64,000 bases of DNA from CADCVQ01 sp038260305 (GTDB lineage: Bacteria > Actinomycetota > Thermoleophilia > Solirubrobacterales > Solirubrobacteraceae). Below the pieces are notes generated by a model. The model did not search any database, was not told where the DNA came from, and was given only the letters and a program-made list of their open reading frames with translations. The stretch is taken from the NCBI GenBank assembly GCA_038260305.1, contig JBBSNY010000005.1:122249-186248 (forward strand). Reading direction: 5' to 3'. Each line of letters starts with the position of its first letter. Positions within the stretch are counted from its first letter, which is position 1. A program made the position numbers and the translations under genes. This document shows, piece by piece, positions 42,468-51,087 of this stretch.

Positions 42468-44459
42468 CTACTTCCCCTGCCAGACCGCCTGGCGCTTGCC
42501 GAGGAACGCGCCGATGCCCTCGCGCGCGTCGGCGCTCACGAAGACGCCGGCGAAGGCGGCCTTCTCGGCCTCGATGCCCTCGTCGAGGTCGGTGTCACCG
42601 GCGGTCGTGCGTTTGATCGCGCGCACCGCCAGCGGCGCCTGGCCGGCGAGCTTGCGCGCCCACGCCATCGCGACGTCGTGCAGCTCGTGGTCCGGCACGA
42701 CGCGGTTGACGAGCCCGATCTCGAACGCCTCTGCCGCGGAGATCGGGTCGCCGGTGAGGTTCAGCTCGAGCGCGCGCGCCGTGCCGACCAGCCGCGGCAG
42801 GCGCTGGGTGCCGCCGAAGCCGGGCATGATCCCGAGGTTGATCTCGGGCTGGCCGAAGCTCGCCGACTGCGCCGCGATGCGCACGTCACAGCCCATCGCG
42901 AGCTCGCAGCCGCCGCCGTATGCGATCGCGTTGACGGCCGCGATCGTCACGGTCGAGGAGCGCTCCATGCGCCGCAGCAGCGAGTGCGCGTCGTCGAGCA
43001 TCTCGGCGCCGGACGCGGCGTCGAGCGTCGTGAACGCCTTGATGTCCGCGCCCGCGCACCACAGCATCGGGTTCGCCGAGGCGATCACGAGCGCGCGCAC
43101 GGACTCGTCGGCGTCGACGTGATCCCACAGCCGCGTGAGCTCGGCGATGAGCAGCGGCGACAGCGAGTTCGCCGGCGGGCGGTGAAGCCAGGCGATCGCG
43201 ACATCGCCGCGCGTCTCGAGCTTGACGCCCTCGCCCTGCTCGAAACCCCCCTCGTCGGGGCTGGCGTAGGCGAAGAAGCCCTGCCCGGTCTTCGCGCCGA
43301 GCCGTCCCTGCGCGACCATCCGGCGCAAGATCGACGGCGCGGCGAAGCGCTCGCCCCAGTGCTCCTCGGCGTGGTTGAGCTGTGAGAGCAGTTCGTCGAG
43401 GCCGGTCTGGTCGGCGCGCGCGAACGGCGGCGGGATGAGTCCGGCGCCGGCCATCATCCCAAGGTCGATGTCGCGGACGGTCGCCATGCCCTCCTCGAGC
43501 AGCAGGCAGGCCTCGATGAAGGCCTTGAGGACGAAGCGCTGCGCGAGCTCGTCGGCGTCGAACTCCGTCTCACCATCGGTCCGCGGTTGGCCGTTCTCAT
43601 AGAAGCCCTTGCCGGTCTTCGCCCCGAGCTCGCGCGCCCCGACGAGCCCGCGCATGCCCTCGTGGACGTAGAAGCTGTCGCCGTAGCAGTGCTGGAGGTG
43701 CTCGGCCACGTGCAGGACCGTGTCGAGGCCGAGCAGGTCCGTCAAGAAGAACGGGCCCATCGGGGCGATCCCCGCGGCCGAGACGGCGTCGTCGATCGCC
43801 TTGATCGAGAGCTTGTTCGCCTCCTGGAAGCGCCACACCTCGCTGATCGACGACATCAGGATCCGGTTGACGACGAAGCCCGGCTCCTCGCCGCACGCGA
43901 TCGGCATCTTGCGGATCGCCTGCGCGAAGGTCGTTGCCGCCTGCATCGTCTCGGGCGACGTGTCGGCGCCCTCGACGATCTCGACGAGGCGCATCATCGA
44001 GGCGGGATAGAAGAAGTGAAAGCCGACGACCTTGTCGGGGCGGCTCGTGATCTCGGCGATCTCGCTGATCGCCAGCGACGACGTGTTCGAAGCGAGGATG
44101 GCGTGACCCGGCGTCGCCTCGTCGAGCTCGGCGAGCACGGCCTGCTTGATCTCCATCCGCTCGGGCACGGCCTCGATGACGAAGTCGACGTCGCCGAAGC
44201 CCTCGTAGCTCGTCGTTGGAGTGATCCGCCCGAGGATCTGCTCGGCCTGCTGGGCGGCCTGCTCCTCGCTGATCTTCTGCTTGTGGACGAGGCCGGCGAG
44301 CTGGCCGCGCGTGACCTCCTCCGCCTTGCGCAGGCCGAGGTCGACGAACTCCTGCTTGACGTCCTTGAGCATCACCGGGATGCCGGCGGACGCGATCACC
44401 TGGGCGATCTCTCCGCCCATCGTTCCGGCGCCGACGACGGCGGCTTTGAACACGAACAC
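42468..44459 (-). CDS. 3-hydroxyacyl-CoA dehydrogenase / enoyl-CoA hydratase fusion (reversed domain order)
   Basis: The 663-residue protein carries two beta-oxidation activities. Residues 1 to about 400 are 3-hydroxyacyl-CoA dehydrogenase: GAGTMGGEIAQV, then the catalytic HFFYPASMMRLVEIV region, FVVNRILMSSISE, and two C-terminal dehydrogenase repeats ending GAKTGKGFYENG and GAKTGQGFFAY. Residues about 420-660 are crotonase: SANPMLWCAGADIKAF oxyanion loop and GIMPGFGGTQRLPRLVG with the catalytic Glu region. Classic FadB has hydratase first and dehydrogenase second; here the order is reversed. The PadR gene lies upstream. Confidence 0.93.
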   Translation of the reverse strand: MFVFKAAVVGAGTMGGEIAQVIASAGIPVMLKDVKQEFVDLGLRKAEEVTRGQLAGLVHKQKISEEQAAQQAEQILGRITPTTSYEGFGDVDFVIEAVPERMEIKQAVLAELDEATPGHAILASNTSSLAISEIAEITSRPDKVVGFHFFYPASMMRLVEIVEGADTSPETMQAATTFAQAIRKMPIACGEEPGFVVNRILMSSISEVWRFQEANKLSIKAIDDAVSAAGIAPMGPFFLTDLLGLDTVLHVAEHLQHCYGDSFYVHEGMRGLVGARELGAKTGKGFYENGQPRTDGETEFDADELAQRFVLKAFIEACLLLEEGMATVRDIDLGMMAGAGLIPPPFARADQTGLDELLSQLNHAEEHWGERFAAPSILRRMVAQGRLGAKTGQGFFAYASPDEGGFEQGEGVKLETRGDVAIAWLHRPPANSLSPLLIAELTRLWDHVDADESVRALVIASANPMLWCAGADIKAFTTLDAASGAEMLDDAHSLLRRMERSSTVTIAAVNAIAYGGGCELAMGCDVRIAAQSASFGQPEINLGIMPGFGGTQRLPRLVGTARALELNLTGDPISAAEAFEIGLVNRVVPDHELHDVAMAWARKLAGQAPLAVRAIKRTTAGDTDLDEGIEAEKAAFAGVFVSADAREGIGAFLGKRQAVWQGK

Positions 44460-44573
44460 GTTGTGAGAACTCCTTGTGGTTGGGAGCGGCTCAACGCCGC
44501 GGACGGTGGTTTGGGCGCGCGTTCTGCGACATCTTCGAACGTGTTGGACGCCCGATTCGCCCGCGATGCGGGC

Positions 44574-45038
44574 TCACCCGAGCAGCTCGCTGCGGAGCCG
44601 GTCGACCGCGGTGGCGAGCTCGTCGAGGCGTGGGCCGATCTCCGACAGCAGCCTGTCGCGCTCGACCGCGCCGGCGTCCGTGAGCCGGTAGAAGCGCCGC
44701 GAGCGGCGTTCGGGGTGCTCCCACTCGCCGGCGATGAGGCCCTCGGCCTCGAGCGCGCGCAGCAGCGGGTACATCGTGTTCGGGTTGACGGCCATGAGGC
44801 CTCCCGTCATGGCACCGACGCGCTCCATGAGCTGGTTGCCATAGGACGGCCCGTCGCCGAGCAGGCGCAGGACGAGCAGGCGCAGCAGACCCGCCTTGCG
44901 CAGCCCGCCGAGCAACGGGTCGGCCGAGCCCGGCCCAGCGGATGCGGCGGAGGGCCGAACACCGGCCGCCGCCCGGACGTCGCTGACGGCGGCCGTCTCG
45001 GCGACGGCCGCCTCGGTCAAGCGACGGCGGGGCGCCAT
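44574..45038 (-). CDS. PadR-family transcriptional regulator
   Basis: The 154-residue protein has a Ala/Ser-rich head of about 45 residues, then a PadR winged helix: LLRLLVLRLLGDGPSYGNQLMERVGAMTGGLM, VNPNTMYPLLRALEAEGLIAGEW, and SRRFYRLTDAGA, followed by a C-terminal helix for dimerisation. PadR proteins repress phenolic-acid or stress genes and respond to small ligands. It sits between the acyl-CoA dehydrogenase and the fused beta-oxidation gene on the same strand and may regulate one or both; its ligand is unknown. Confidence 0.9.
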   Translation of the reverse strand: MAPRRRLTEAAVAETAAVSDVRAAAGVRPSAASAGPGSADPLLGGLRKAGLLRLLVLRLLGDGPSYGNQLMERVGAMTGGLMAVNPNTMYPLLRALEAEGLIAGEWEHPERRSRRFYRLTDAGAVERDRLLSEIGPRLDELATAVDRLRSELLG

Positions 45039-45141
45039 CGGCGCAGTATGGCGGGCGACCGGCCACGACCGGCGCGCCTAGTGGTCCGTCTCGACAATTA
45101 TGGGACGTGCCACTTGCGATCGGTCGCGTGACGGGCCACGG

Positions 45142-46320
45142 CTACGCGGTCGCCGTCGCCGGCTCCTCGATGCGGCGCGGCAGCAGCGTCTCGCGGGCGA
45201 TGACGAGGCGCTGGATCTGCGACGTGCCCTCGTAGAGCTGCATGATCTTCGCGTCGCGCATGAGCTTCTCGACCTTGTACTCCTTGATGAAGCCGTAGCC
45301 GCCGAAGATCTGCACGGCGTCGGTCGTGACCTCCATCGCGCTGTCGGCCGCGTAGCGCTTGGCGTGCGAGGACTCGAGCGTGTTGCGCCGGCCCTGGTCG
45401 AGCAGCACGGCGCTGTGCCAGGTCGCCAGGCGCGACAGGTGCACCTTCGTCGCCATGTCGGCGATCATGAACTGGATCGCCTGGTGCATCGCGATCGGCA
45501 CGCCGAACTGCACGCGCTCCTTCGAGTAGGCGACGGCCATCTCGAACGCCGCGCGCGAGATGCCGGTCGCCATCGCGGCGACGCCCGGACGCGTGCGGTC
45601 GAGGACCATCATCGCGAGCTTGAAGCCCTTGTTCTCCTCGCCGAGCAGGTAGCGCGCGTCGACTTCGGTGTCGCTGAAGGTGATCGTCGCGGTGTTCGAC
45701 GCCCGCTGGCCCATCTTGTCTTCCTTCTTGTCGACCGTGACCGTGTCGTCGCGCGGCACGAGGAACGCCGAGATGCCACGGTGGCCGGCCTCGGGGTCGG
45801 TCTTCGCGTAGACGACGTAGTAGTCGGCGTAGCTGCCGTTCGTGATGAAGCACTTCGAGCCGTTGATGACGTACTTGTCGCCGGCTGCACTTCGCACGGC
45901 GCGCGTGCGCATGCCGCTGACGTCCGAGCCGGCGTCGGGCTCGGTCAGGCAGAACGAGGCGAGCTTCGCCGAGCCGGTCAGCGCTTCGCCGAACTCGCGC
46001 TTGACGTCGTCAGAGCCGCCGAGCATGACCGGCGCCGCGGCGAGGCCATTGGCGCCGAGCGAGGTCTGCACGCCCGAGCAGCCCCACGACAGCTCCTCCT
46101 CGATGATGCAGCCCGATAGGTAGTCCAGGCCCGCTCCCCCGTACTCCTCGGGGATGTGCGTGTTCATGAGGCCGACCTCATGCGCCTTGTCGAGGATCGC
46201 CTGCGGCCATCCGCCGTCGCGGTCCAGCTCCCAAGCCACGGGACGGATCTCCCTCTCGGCGAAGTCGTGCGCGAGCTCGCGGAGGTCCTTCTGCTCGTCC
46301 GTCAGGGTGAAGTCGACCAT
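45142..46320 (-). CDS. Acyl-CoA dehydrogenase
   Basis: The 392-residue flavoenzyme starts at ATG 46320, with AGGAG 11 bases upstream. The three parts of the family are visible: the N-terminal helical domain (FTLTDEQKDLRELAHDFAEREIRP), the beta domain with FCLTEPDAGSDVSG, and the C-terminal domain with RVQFGVPIAMHQAIQ, QIFGGYGFIKEY and the terminal YEGTSQIQRLVIAR with catalytic Glu in YEGTSQ. It introduces a double bond at C2-C3 of acyl-CoA. A TetR-type palindrome lies in its 5' region. Confidence 0.95.
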   Translation of the reverse strand: MVDFTLTDEQKDLRELAHDFAEREIRPVAWELDRDGGWPQAILDKAHEVGLMNTHIPEEYGGAGLDYLSGCIIEEELSWGCSGVQTSLGANGLAAAPVMLGGSDDVKREFGEALTGSAKLASFCLTEPDAGSDVSGMRTRAVRSAAGDKYVINGSKCFITNGSYADYYVVYAKTDPEAGHRGISAFLVPRDDTVTVDKKEDKMGQRASNTATITFSDTEVDARYLLGEENKGFKLAMMVLDRTRPGVAAMATGISRAAFEMAVAYSKERVQFGVPIAMHQAIQFMIADMATKVHLSRLATWHSAVLLDQGRRNTLESSHAKRYAADSAMEVTTDAVQIFGGYGFIKEYKVEKLMRDAKIMQLYEGTSQIQRLVIARETLLPRRIEEPATATA

Positions 46321-46357
46321 GGGTTCTCGGCTCCTGAAGCGGTTGGAATGGCTCTCG

Positions 46358-46375
46358 ATTGACTGGTCAGTCAAT
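46358..46375. promoter_or_regulatory. 18-bp TetR-type operator palindrome
   Basis: ATTGACTG-gt-CAGTCAAT has two 8-base arms that are perfect inverted repeats. It is 38 bases upstream of the acyl-CoA dehydrogenase start and in the same spacer as the divergent gene at 46486. The TGACTG...CAGTCA form resembles operators of TetR-type fatty-acid repressors. The TetR gene is not in the window. Confidence 0.7.
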
Positions 46376-46485
46376 GGCGTACCCGGAGAGTATCGGACGT
46401 AGCACCTGATGTCTGTAGGGCCTGCGTGAAGCCGTCGCGTAGGTGGCGCACCGCCAGCGGGAGCTGACCTGATAGGAATCTCGCA

Positions 46486-46809
46486 ATGGCCAATCCCCGT
46501 CAGTTCGAGCTCGAGGACATCGTCATCCGCCCGGGCACGTACTTCAATCCGCAGACGGAGGTGCTGATCGTCGTCGACGACTCGCCGGACGTCGACACCG
46601 AGGTCTTCAACATGGAGGGCTTCGAAGGCGCCGACTGGGTGCTCATCTCCGACGAGTCCCCGATCGACGAGCACGTCCGCGACGAGCTCATGCAGGCCTT
46701 CCAGGTCCGCCACGGGTCCGCGCTCAGCGCCGGGCTCGGAGCCGGCGACGACATCGTCGACGACGACGAGAACGCCGAACCCGAGGCCGACGAGGTCGAG
46801 GAGCTGTAG
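46486..46809 (+). CDS. Acidic hypothetical protein
   Basis: The 107-residue protein opens with FELEDIVIRPGTYFNPQTEVLIVVDDSP, continues EVFNMEGFEGADWVLISDESPIDEHVRDELMQAFQVRH, and ends in a highly acidic tail (DDDENAEPEADEVEE). It resembles small conserved actinobacterial proteins of unknown function with a beta-rich core. It is divergent from the acyl-CoA dehydrogenase gene and shares the operator spacer with it. No function is assigned. Confidence 0.72.
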   Translation: MANPRQFELEDIVIRPGTYFNPQTEVLIVVDDSPDVDTEVFNMEGFEGADWVLISDESPIDEHVRDELMQAFQVRHGSALSAGLGAGDDIVDDDENAEPEADEVEEL

Positions 46810-46816
46810 CGAAGCT

Positions 46817-46838
46817 GCGGCGCGGTCGCCCGCGCCGC
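46817..46838. terminator. Bidirectional hairpin between convergent genes
   Basis: GCGGCGCGG-tcgc-CCGCGCCGC is a perfect 9-bp stem between the gene ending at 46809 and the minus-strand YcnI-like gene ending at 46856. Confidence 0.6.
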
Positions 46839-46855
46839 CTCGTCGCGAACAGCCG

Positions 46856-47575
46856 CTATGCGGTCTCCTTGCGGCGACTGCCGGCAGCTGCGGCGCCGCC
46901 GAGGGCGAGGGCGAGGATCGCGATCACGAGCGCCGCGATCCCGACACCGCTCGTCTCCTTCTTGACGACGCTCGCGGTCGCCGGCGCGGCGGTCGCGGCG
47001 CCGCCCACGAGGTTCGCTGGGAGCACGGCAGGCGGACCGGCGTCGCCGCCGGTGACGTCCAGCAGTGCGCCGCCGGCGGCTGTGATGTCGACGGTCGGCG
47101 CCGGCATCTCGCTTTCCGCCGCGCCGATCCAGCGCACGACCTTGCCGTTGGAGTAGGCCTGCACGGTCGGAAACGACAGCACGTCGCCGGCCTTTGCCGC
47201 GTCCGGGATGCTGAGCGTCAGCGGGAAGCTCTGAAAGTCGCCGGGCGAGATCCGGCCGCCCGTGAACTGCACCTCGGTCGTCTCGGTCGTGACGAGGCCG
47301 TCGTCGGTCTTGATCGGCGTGGCGAGCTTCTTCGTCGTCGCCGAGAAGCGCCAGCCGGCCGGCGGCGCACCCTGCGCCGACAGCACGCCCGCCGGCAGCT
47401 TGACCTTGACCGACGTCGTGCTCGCCGCGTCCTCCTCGTTGGGCACGCGGATGTTCGTCGTCACGAACGAACCCGCCGGGATCGCGTTCGGATGCAGGCT
47501 GACGTGCGCCTGCGCGGCGGTCGGGCCGGCGAGCAGGCCCGCCGCGACGGCGACCCCGATGGTCCTGCGCTGCAT
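46856..47575 (-). CDS. YcnI/DUF1775-type copper-binding membrane protein
   Basis: The ATG at 47575 has AAAGGAG 5 bases upstream. After a signal peptide ending AQA, the mature chain would begin with His (HVSLHPNAIPAG). The DUF1775 core shows IRVPNEEDAASTTSVKVKLPAG and a conserved AGWR; in B. subtilis YcnI the N-terminal His and a Glu of this kind bind Cu(II). A C-terminal membrane helix (VGIAALVIAILALALGGAAA) and basic tail anchor the 239-residue protein. It is the last gene of a copper operon starting with the gene at 49401-50123. Confidence 0.9.
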   Translation of the reverse strand: MQRRTIGVAVAAGLLAGPTAAQAHVSLHPNAIPAGSFVTTNIRVPNEEDAASTTSVKVKLPAGVLSAQGAPPAGWRFSATTKKLATPIKTDDGLVTTETTEVQFTGGRISPGDFQSFPLTLSIPDAAKAGDVLSFPTVQAYSNGKVVRWIGAAESEMPAPTVDITAAGGALLDVTGGDAGPPAVLPANLVGGAATAAPATASVVKKETSGVGIAALVIAILALALGGAAAAGSRRKETA

Positions 47576-47601
47576 GGCTGCTCCTTTGGATCTGCGGGGG
47601 G

Positions 47602-49404
47602 TCATCGCACCGGCACCTTCAGCGACGCGTCGTACTCGTCGAACTCCGACACTCGGCTGGACACATGTAGCTGCCAGTCACCGGCCGGAACAAGTTGGAC
47701 CGTGTCGACGACGTAGTGGCCCGGCCCCGCCTCGTGGGCCGTTGCCGGCAGCGGGCCGATGCCCTTGCCGGGCAGCGCGAGCGTCACGGTCAGCTGCTTC
47801 GTGCCGTCAAACGGCGTTCCGTCGGTGGCGTTGAGCACGTAGAGGTGCAGTGCGTTGGGGCCGACGCGCGCGGGGTCCATCGTCGCCTCGAGGCGCAGCG
47901 GCCCCATCCGGGCGGTGCCGTCGAACGGCCCGCCGGCGAGTGACGCCGGCGGCGGGTAGCTGACGAGCGCGGCGGTGACCCCGAGCACGATGGTCACGAG
48001 CACGACCTCCGCGCGCAGCGTGCGCCGCAGCAGCCGGCCGGTGGCCCCCGGCGTCGCCGCCGATGCGACGAGGGCGCGAAGCTGCGGGATCGCCCGCCGC
48101 CGGTTGACCGCGCCGAAGCCGATCAGCACGACGATCAGGCCGATCTTGATGAGCACAGCGCGGCCGAAGCCCGTGTGCAGGAGCTGGCCCCACGCCGCGA
48201 TGTGCTCGATCGCCTGGACCGTCCCCGTGACGAGCAGCACGGCGACACAGCCCAGCGCGATCGGCGAGAAGCGCAGCAGATTCGCCGCGAGCAGCCGCGT
48301 GCGATCCTCCGGGACGAGCGCGCGGGTGGCCGCCGGCAGCGCCATCACGAGCAGCACGAGGCCGCCGATCCAGACGCTCATCGCCAGCACGTGCGCGACG
48401 TCGAGCGGGAACAGCACCGCGACGGGCTGCTGCACGCTGGCGTGGCCGCCGAGCGCCGGGGCGACGGCGATGAACGCCGCCGGGACCACGGCGAGCGCCA
48501 GCGGCAGCCGCCGCGGGCCGGGTGCCGCCAGTCCGTCGGCGCCGAGCGCGACGCGCCGCATTGCCGCCGGTGCGGTCGCCTCGCGGACGCCGCGCAGCAG
48601 CAGCGCGAGCGCGCCGCCGAGCGCGACGAACGCGACGATCCGCACACCCCAGACGACGCCGAAGCGCGTCCCGAGCACGTCGGAGATCACGCTCGGCTTC
48701 AGCGCCGTCCACGCGCTCGTCGCGCCCGCGGTCGCGCCCTGCAGGACGATGCCGGCAAGACCGCAGAGGATGCCGAGCGCGGTCGCGCCGAGCAGCAGCC
48801 GGCGGGTCCGTGCGAGGAAGGACTGCGAGGCGAGCACCCACTGCTCCTCGGCTCCGGATGCCGAGCGCAGCGAGGGCAGCCAGACCGCCACCAGAAACGC
48901 GAGGCCGCCAAGCGCGATCGCGGTGGCGAGGTAGTTCAGGCCTCGCGCGATGCCGAACGCGGCCTCGGTGATCGGACCGGCGTTCGCCTTGCCGATGAGG
49001 TCGGCGACCGTCGGCGCGGCGGTCGCGCTCGACGTGCCGATCGCGAACACGAGCCCGCCCGAGACCGGGTGGCTATCCGCGGAGATGACGCGGTACGTGG
49101 CGACGTACGTCCCATTCGCCAGGCCCGGCTTCAGACCGACCGCGAGCTGCGAACCGGTGCCGTTCGGGTGCACGGTGTGGCCGTCATCGACGCGCTGGGA
49201 CTTCGCGTCGAAGACGCGGACCGCGCCGAAGTTGCCCTCGACGGACTCGCTGAAGCGCAGCGTGACCGTCTTCGGCTCGGTTTTCAGCGTGGCGCCGCGG
49301 GCCGGCGTCGTCTGCTCGAGGATCGCGTGCGCCGACGCTGCGGCCGGTACGAGCGCGAGCGCGAGCAGCGCGACCGCCAGCGCCAGCGGCGCTCGCGGGC
49401 TCAC
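47602..49404 (-). CDS. CopC-CopD fusion (YcnJ-like) copper transport protein
   Basis: The 600-residue protein starts at GTG 49404, overlapping the upstream stop in GTGA. The signal peptide ends ASA, so the mature N-terminus is His (HAILEQTTPARG), and the CopC domain has LRFSESVEG and SADSHPVSGG. Eight or so membrane helices follow with CopD features (GLAFLVAVWLPSL, HASVQQPVAVLFPLDVAHVLAMSVW). A C-terminal exported domain (about 490-600) contains GPNALHLYVLNATDG and HYVVDTVQLVPAGDWQLHV, as in YtkA/FixH-like copper domains. Such proteins import or handle copper at the cell surface. Confidence 0.93.
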   Translation of the reverse strand: MSPRAPLALAVALLALALVPAAASAHAILEQTTPARGATLKTEPKTVTLRFSESVEGNFGAVRVFDAKSQRVDDGHTVHPNGTGSQLAVGLKPGLANGTYVATYRVISADSHPVSGGLVFAIGTSSATAAPTVADLIGKANAGPITEAAFGIARGLNYLATAIALGGLAFLVAVWLPSLRSASGAEEQWVLASQSFLARTRRLLLGATALGILCGLAGIVLQGATAGATSAWTALKPSVISDVLGTRFGVVWGVRIVAFVALGGALALLLRGVREATAPAAMRRVALGADGLAAPGPRRLPLALAVVPAAFIAVAPALGGHASVQQPVAVLFPLDVAHVLAMSVWIGGLVLLVMALPAATRALVPEDRTRLLAANLLRFSPIALGCVAVLLVTGTVQAIEHIAAWGQLLHTGFGRAVLIKIGLIVVLIGFGAVNRRRAIPQLRALVASAATPGATGRLLRRTLRAEVVLVTIVLGVTAALVSYPPPASLAGGPFDGTARMGPLRLEATMDPARVGPNALHLYVLNATDGTPFDGTKQLTVTLALPGKGIGPLPATAHEAGPGHYVVDTVQLVPAGDWQLHVSSRVSEFDEYDASLKVPVR

Positions 49405-50123
49405 CACGCCTCCTTCGGCGTCCCCCGAGCCGGCTTGCCGGTGCCCGCGCCGCGGTCCTCCCCGCTGGCCTCACCGTCGCCGCCATCTTCGCCGCGGCGA
49501 CGGCGCACGAGAACGACCGCGGCGCCGCCGAGCAGCACGATCAGCGCGAGCCCGACGAAGGCGCCGGCGGGCGGGCCGCCACTCGATCCGCGCCAGAACA
49601 GCCTGCCGGAAATCGCGCCGCTCGAGTTGCCGCGGCGCAGCGGCACGCGCCAGTCGGCGACCTTCGTGCGCTTGGACTTGTCGGTCACCTGCTGCGGCGT
49701 CGACGTCGACATCCAATGGATGCGGTGATCGTGGAACTGGTAGCGCCCGTCGTGCTCGAGGACCTTCCACTGCGGAGCCGCCTTGGCATCCGCGATCGGG
49801 GGAACCGTCGCGGTGTCCGTGCGGTCGTTGTTGAGGTAGTAGGCCGGCGACCTGATGTTCACGGACACGGTGCCGTCCGGCGCCATGCGCAGGTACGGCT
49901 CCTTGTTGTAGCCGTCGATCGTGATCGTCTGCGTGCTGTGGTTGATGACCTCGAGCCGATCGTCGCCGTTGAGCACCGTGACGCTGAAGCCAGGGATGTT
50001 CGGGCTCACGCCCTCGACGAGCGACTCGTAGTTCGGGTTGCCGGCGTGCGCGAACGCCTGGGTCGCGCAGAGGGCGCTGAGGAGCGCGGAGAGCACGACG
50101 ACGCGGATGGTGCGACGGGCCAT
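49401..50123 (-). CDS. Secreted single-anchor protein with HDHRIHWM motif, in copper operon
   Basis: The 240-residue protein has a signal peptide ending AFA followed by His (HAGNPNYESLVEG). The exported domain includes VLNGDDRLEVINHSTQTITIDGYN, EPYLRMAPDGTVSVN and YQFHDHRIHWMSTS, a run of His and Met residues that could bind a metal. A C-terminal membrane helix (FVGLALIVLLGGAAVVLV) and Arg/Gly-rich tail follow. It is the first gene of the operon that continues to CopC-CopD and YcnI. The family is conserved in actinobacteria but not characterised to my knowledge. Confidence 0.78.
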   Translation of the reverse strand: MARRTIRVVVLSALLSALCATQAFAHAGNPNYESLVEGVSPNIPGFSVTVLNGDDRLEVINHSTQTITIDGYNKEPYLRMAPDGTVSVNIRSPAYYLNNDRTDTATVPPIADAKAAPQWKVLEHDGRYQFHDHRIHWMSTSTPQQVTDKSKRTKVADWRVPLRRGNSSGAISGRLFWRGSSGGPPAGAFVGLALIVLLGGAAVVLVRRRRGEDGGDGEASGEDRGAGTGKPARGTPKEAW

Positions 50124-50189
50124 TCGAGGGGCCTACCTTTGGATCGGATCGGAGACGTGGCTCCAGCCCGAGTGCGGCGCCGGAGCGTC

Positions 50190-50516
50190 CTAGACGGTGC
50201 GGCGCAGCAGCGCCGGCGGCGGGCGCACGGCCAGCGACGAGGCGATGAGACGGCCTCCGCGCGGCAGCGAGCGCGGCGAGCGGCGCGCGGTCGGCGGGAT
50301 CGGCGAGGCGGCGCCGCGGCGTGTCGGGACGAACGTGGCGGCCAGGCGCGCGAGGCGCGCCTCGCCGACGTAGCGCCCGGCCACGAGGGGCAGCGCGAAC
50401 AGCAGCGCCGGCAGCGCGAGCAGGACGTCGCTATGGACGCCGACGTGCGTCAGCGCGGCGAGCGCCAGCGTGAGGGCGGCAAGTCCGAACAGCAGGCGGC
50501 GATCACGGCGCGTCAT
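50190..50516 (-). CDS. Small membrane protein, divergent paralogue of 50601-50930
   Basis: The 108-residue product starts at ATG 50516. Two hydrophobic helices (RLLFGLAALTLALAALTH and VLLALPALLFALPLVAG) are followed by RYVGEARLARLAATFVP and a tail with LPRGGRLIASSLAVRPPP. The same GRYVGE-RL-RLAA and PRGGRL-A-S-AVRPPP motifs are in the divergent neighbour, so the two are paralogues. No family is known to me; location suggests a link to the copper cluster. Confidence 0.72.
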   Translation of the reverse strand: MTRRDRRLLFGLAALTLALAALTHVGVHSDVLLALPALLFALPLVAGRYVGEARLARLAATFVPTRRGAASPIPPTARRSPRSLPRGGRLIASSLAVRPPPALLRRTV

Positions 50517-50585
50517 CCACCGGCAATGGTGACACGTGCGGCGACCGGCGCGCGTCAGGAGCGCCGCGGCATGCGGCGAGGCTGC

Positions 50586-50591
50586 TATACA
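50586..50591 (+). promoter_or_regulatory. -10 box (TATACA) of the gene at 50601
   Basis: TATACAT fits the actinobacterial -10 element and ends 9 bases before the ATG at 50601; no Shine-Dalgarno sequence follows. The gene may be leaderless. Confidence 0.45.
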
Positions 50592-50600
50592 TCCCGCCCC

Positions 50601-50930
50601 ATGGGACGGACTCACGGCCTCCGGATGCTGCTGCTCGCCGCCGCGCTAGCAGCTTTTCCCGTGGTCATGATCGTTCCCGGGCTCGAGCTCGGCGTCCTGT
50701 TCCTCGCGCCGGCGATCGTCCTGCTCGCCTCGCTGCTGACCGGGCGCTACGTCGGCGAGGACCGCCTGCAGCGCCTCGCGGCCGCCTACCGCCCGCACAG
50801 CCGGCGCCGCCCGCGCGGCGCGACCGCGCCCCGCAACCCCCGTCCCCGTGCGCTCATGCCGCGCGGCGGTCGCCTCGTCGCAACCTCGATGGCGGTTCGC
50901 CCGCCGCCGCACCTGCCGGCCGTGCGCTGA
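50601..50930 (+). CDS. Small membrane protein, divergent paralogue of 50190-50516
   Basis: The 109-residue protein begins MGRTHGLRMLLLAAAL. Two membrane helices (LLAAALAAFPVVMIVP and LGVLFLAPAIVLLASLLTG) precede RYVGEDRLQRLAAAYRP, an Arg/Pro-rich stretch and the tail MPRGGRLVATSMAVRPPP. The motif set equals that of the divergent gene 84 bases away. The spacer likely holds both promoters. Function is not known. Confidence 0.75.
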   Translation: MGRTHGLRMLLLAAALAAFPVVMIVPGLELGVLFLAPAIVLLASLLTGRYVGEDRLQRLAAAYRPHSRRRPRGATAPRNPRPRALMPRGGRLVATSMAVRPPPHLPAVR

Positions 50931-51087
50931 GCCGTTCGTAGGCGCGCCGCCCGGAGCTCGGGTGGCGTCCCGCGGACGGCGCACCGACCGCGCTGGGCGT
51001 CCGTACGCCCGGTGTCGTCGCGTCCGTCTCAGCCTGAATCCAGGCACCGCAGGGCCGCGTGAGCGCGGTCCGCATCAGGAGGTTCCC

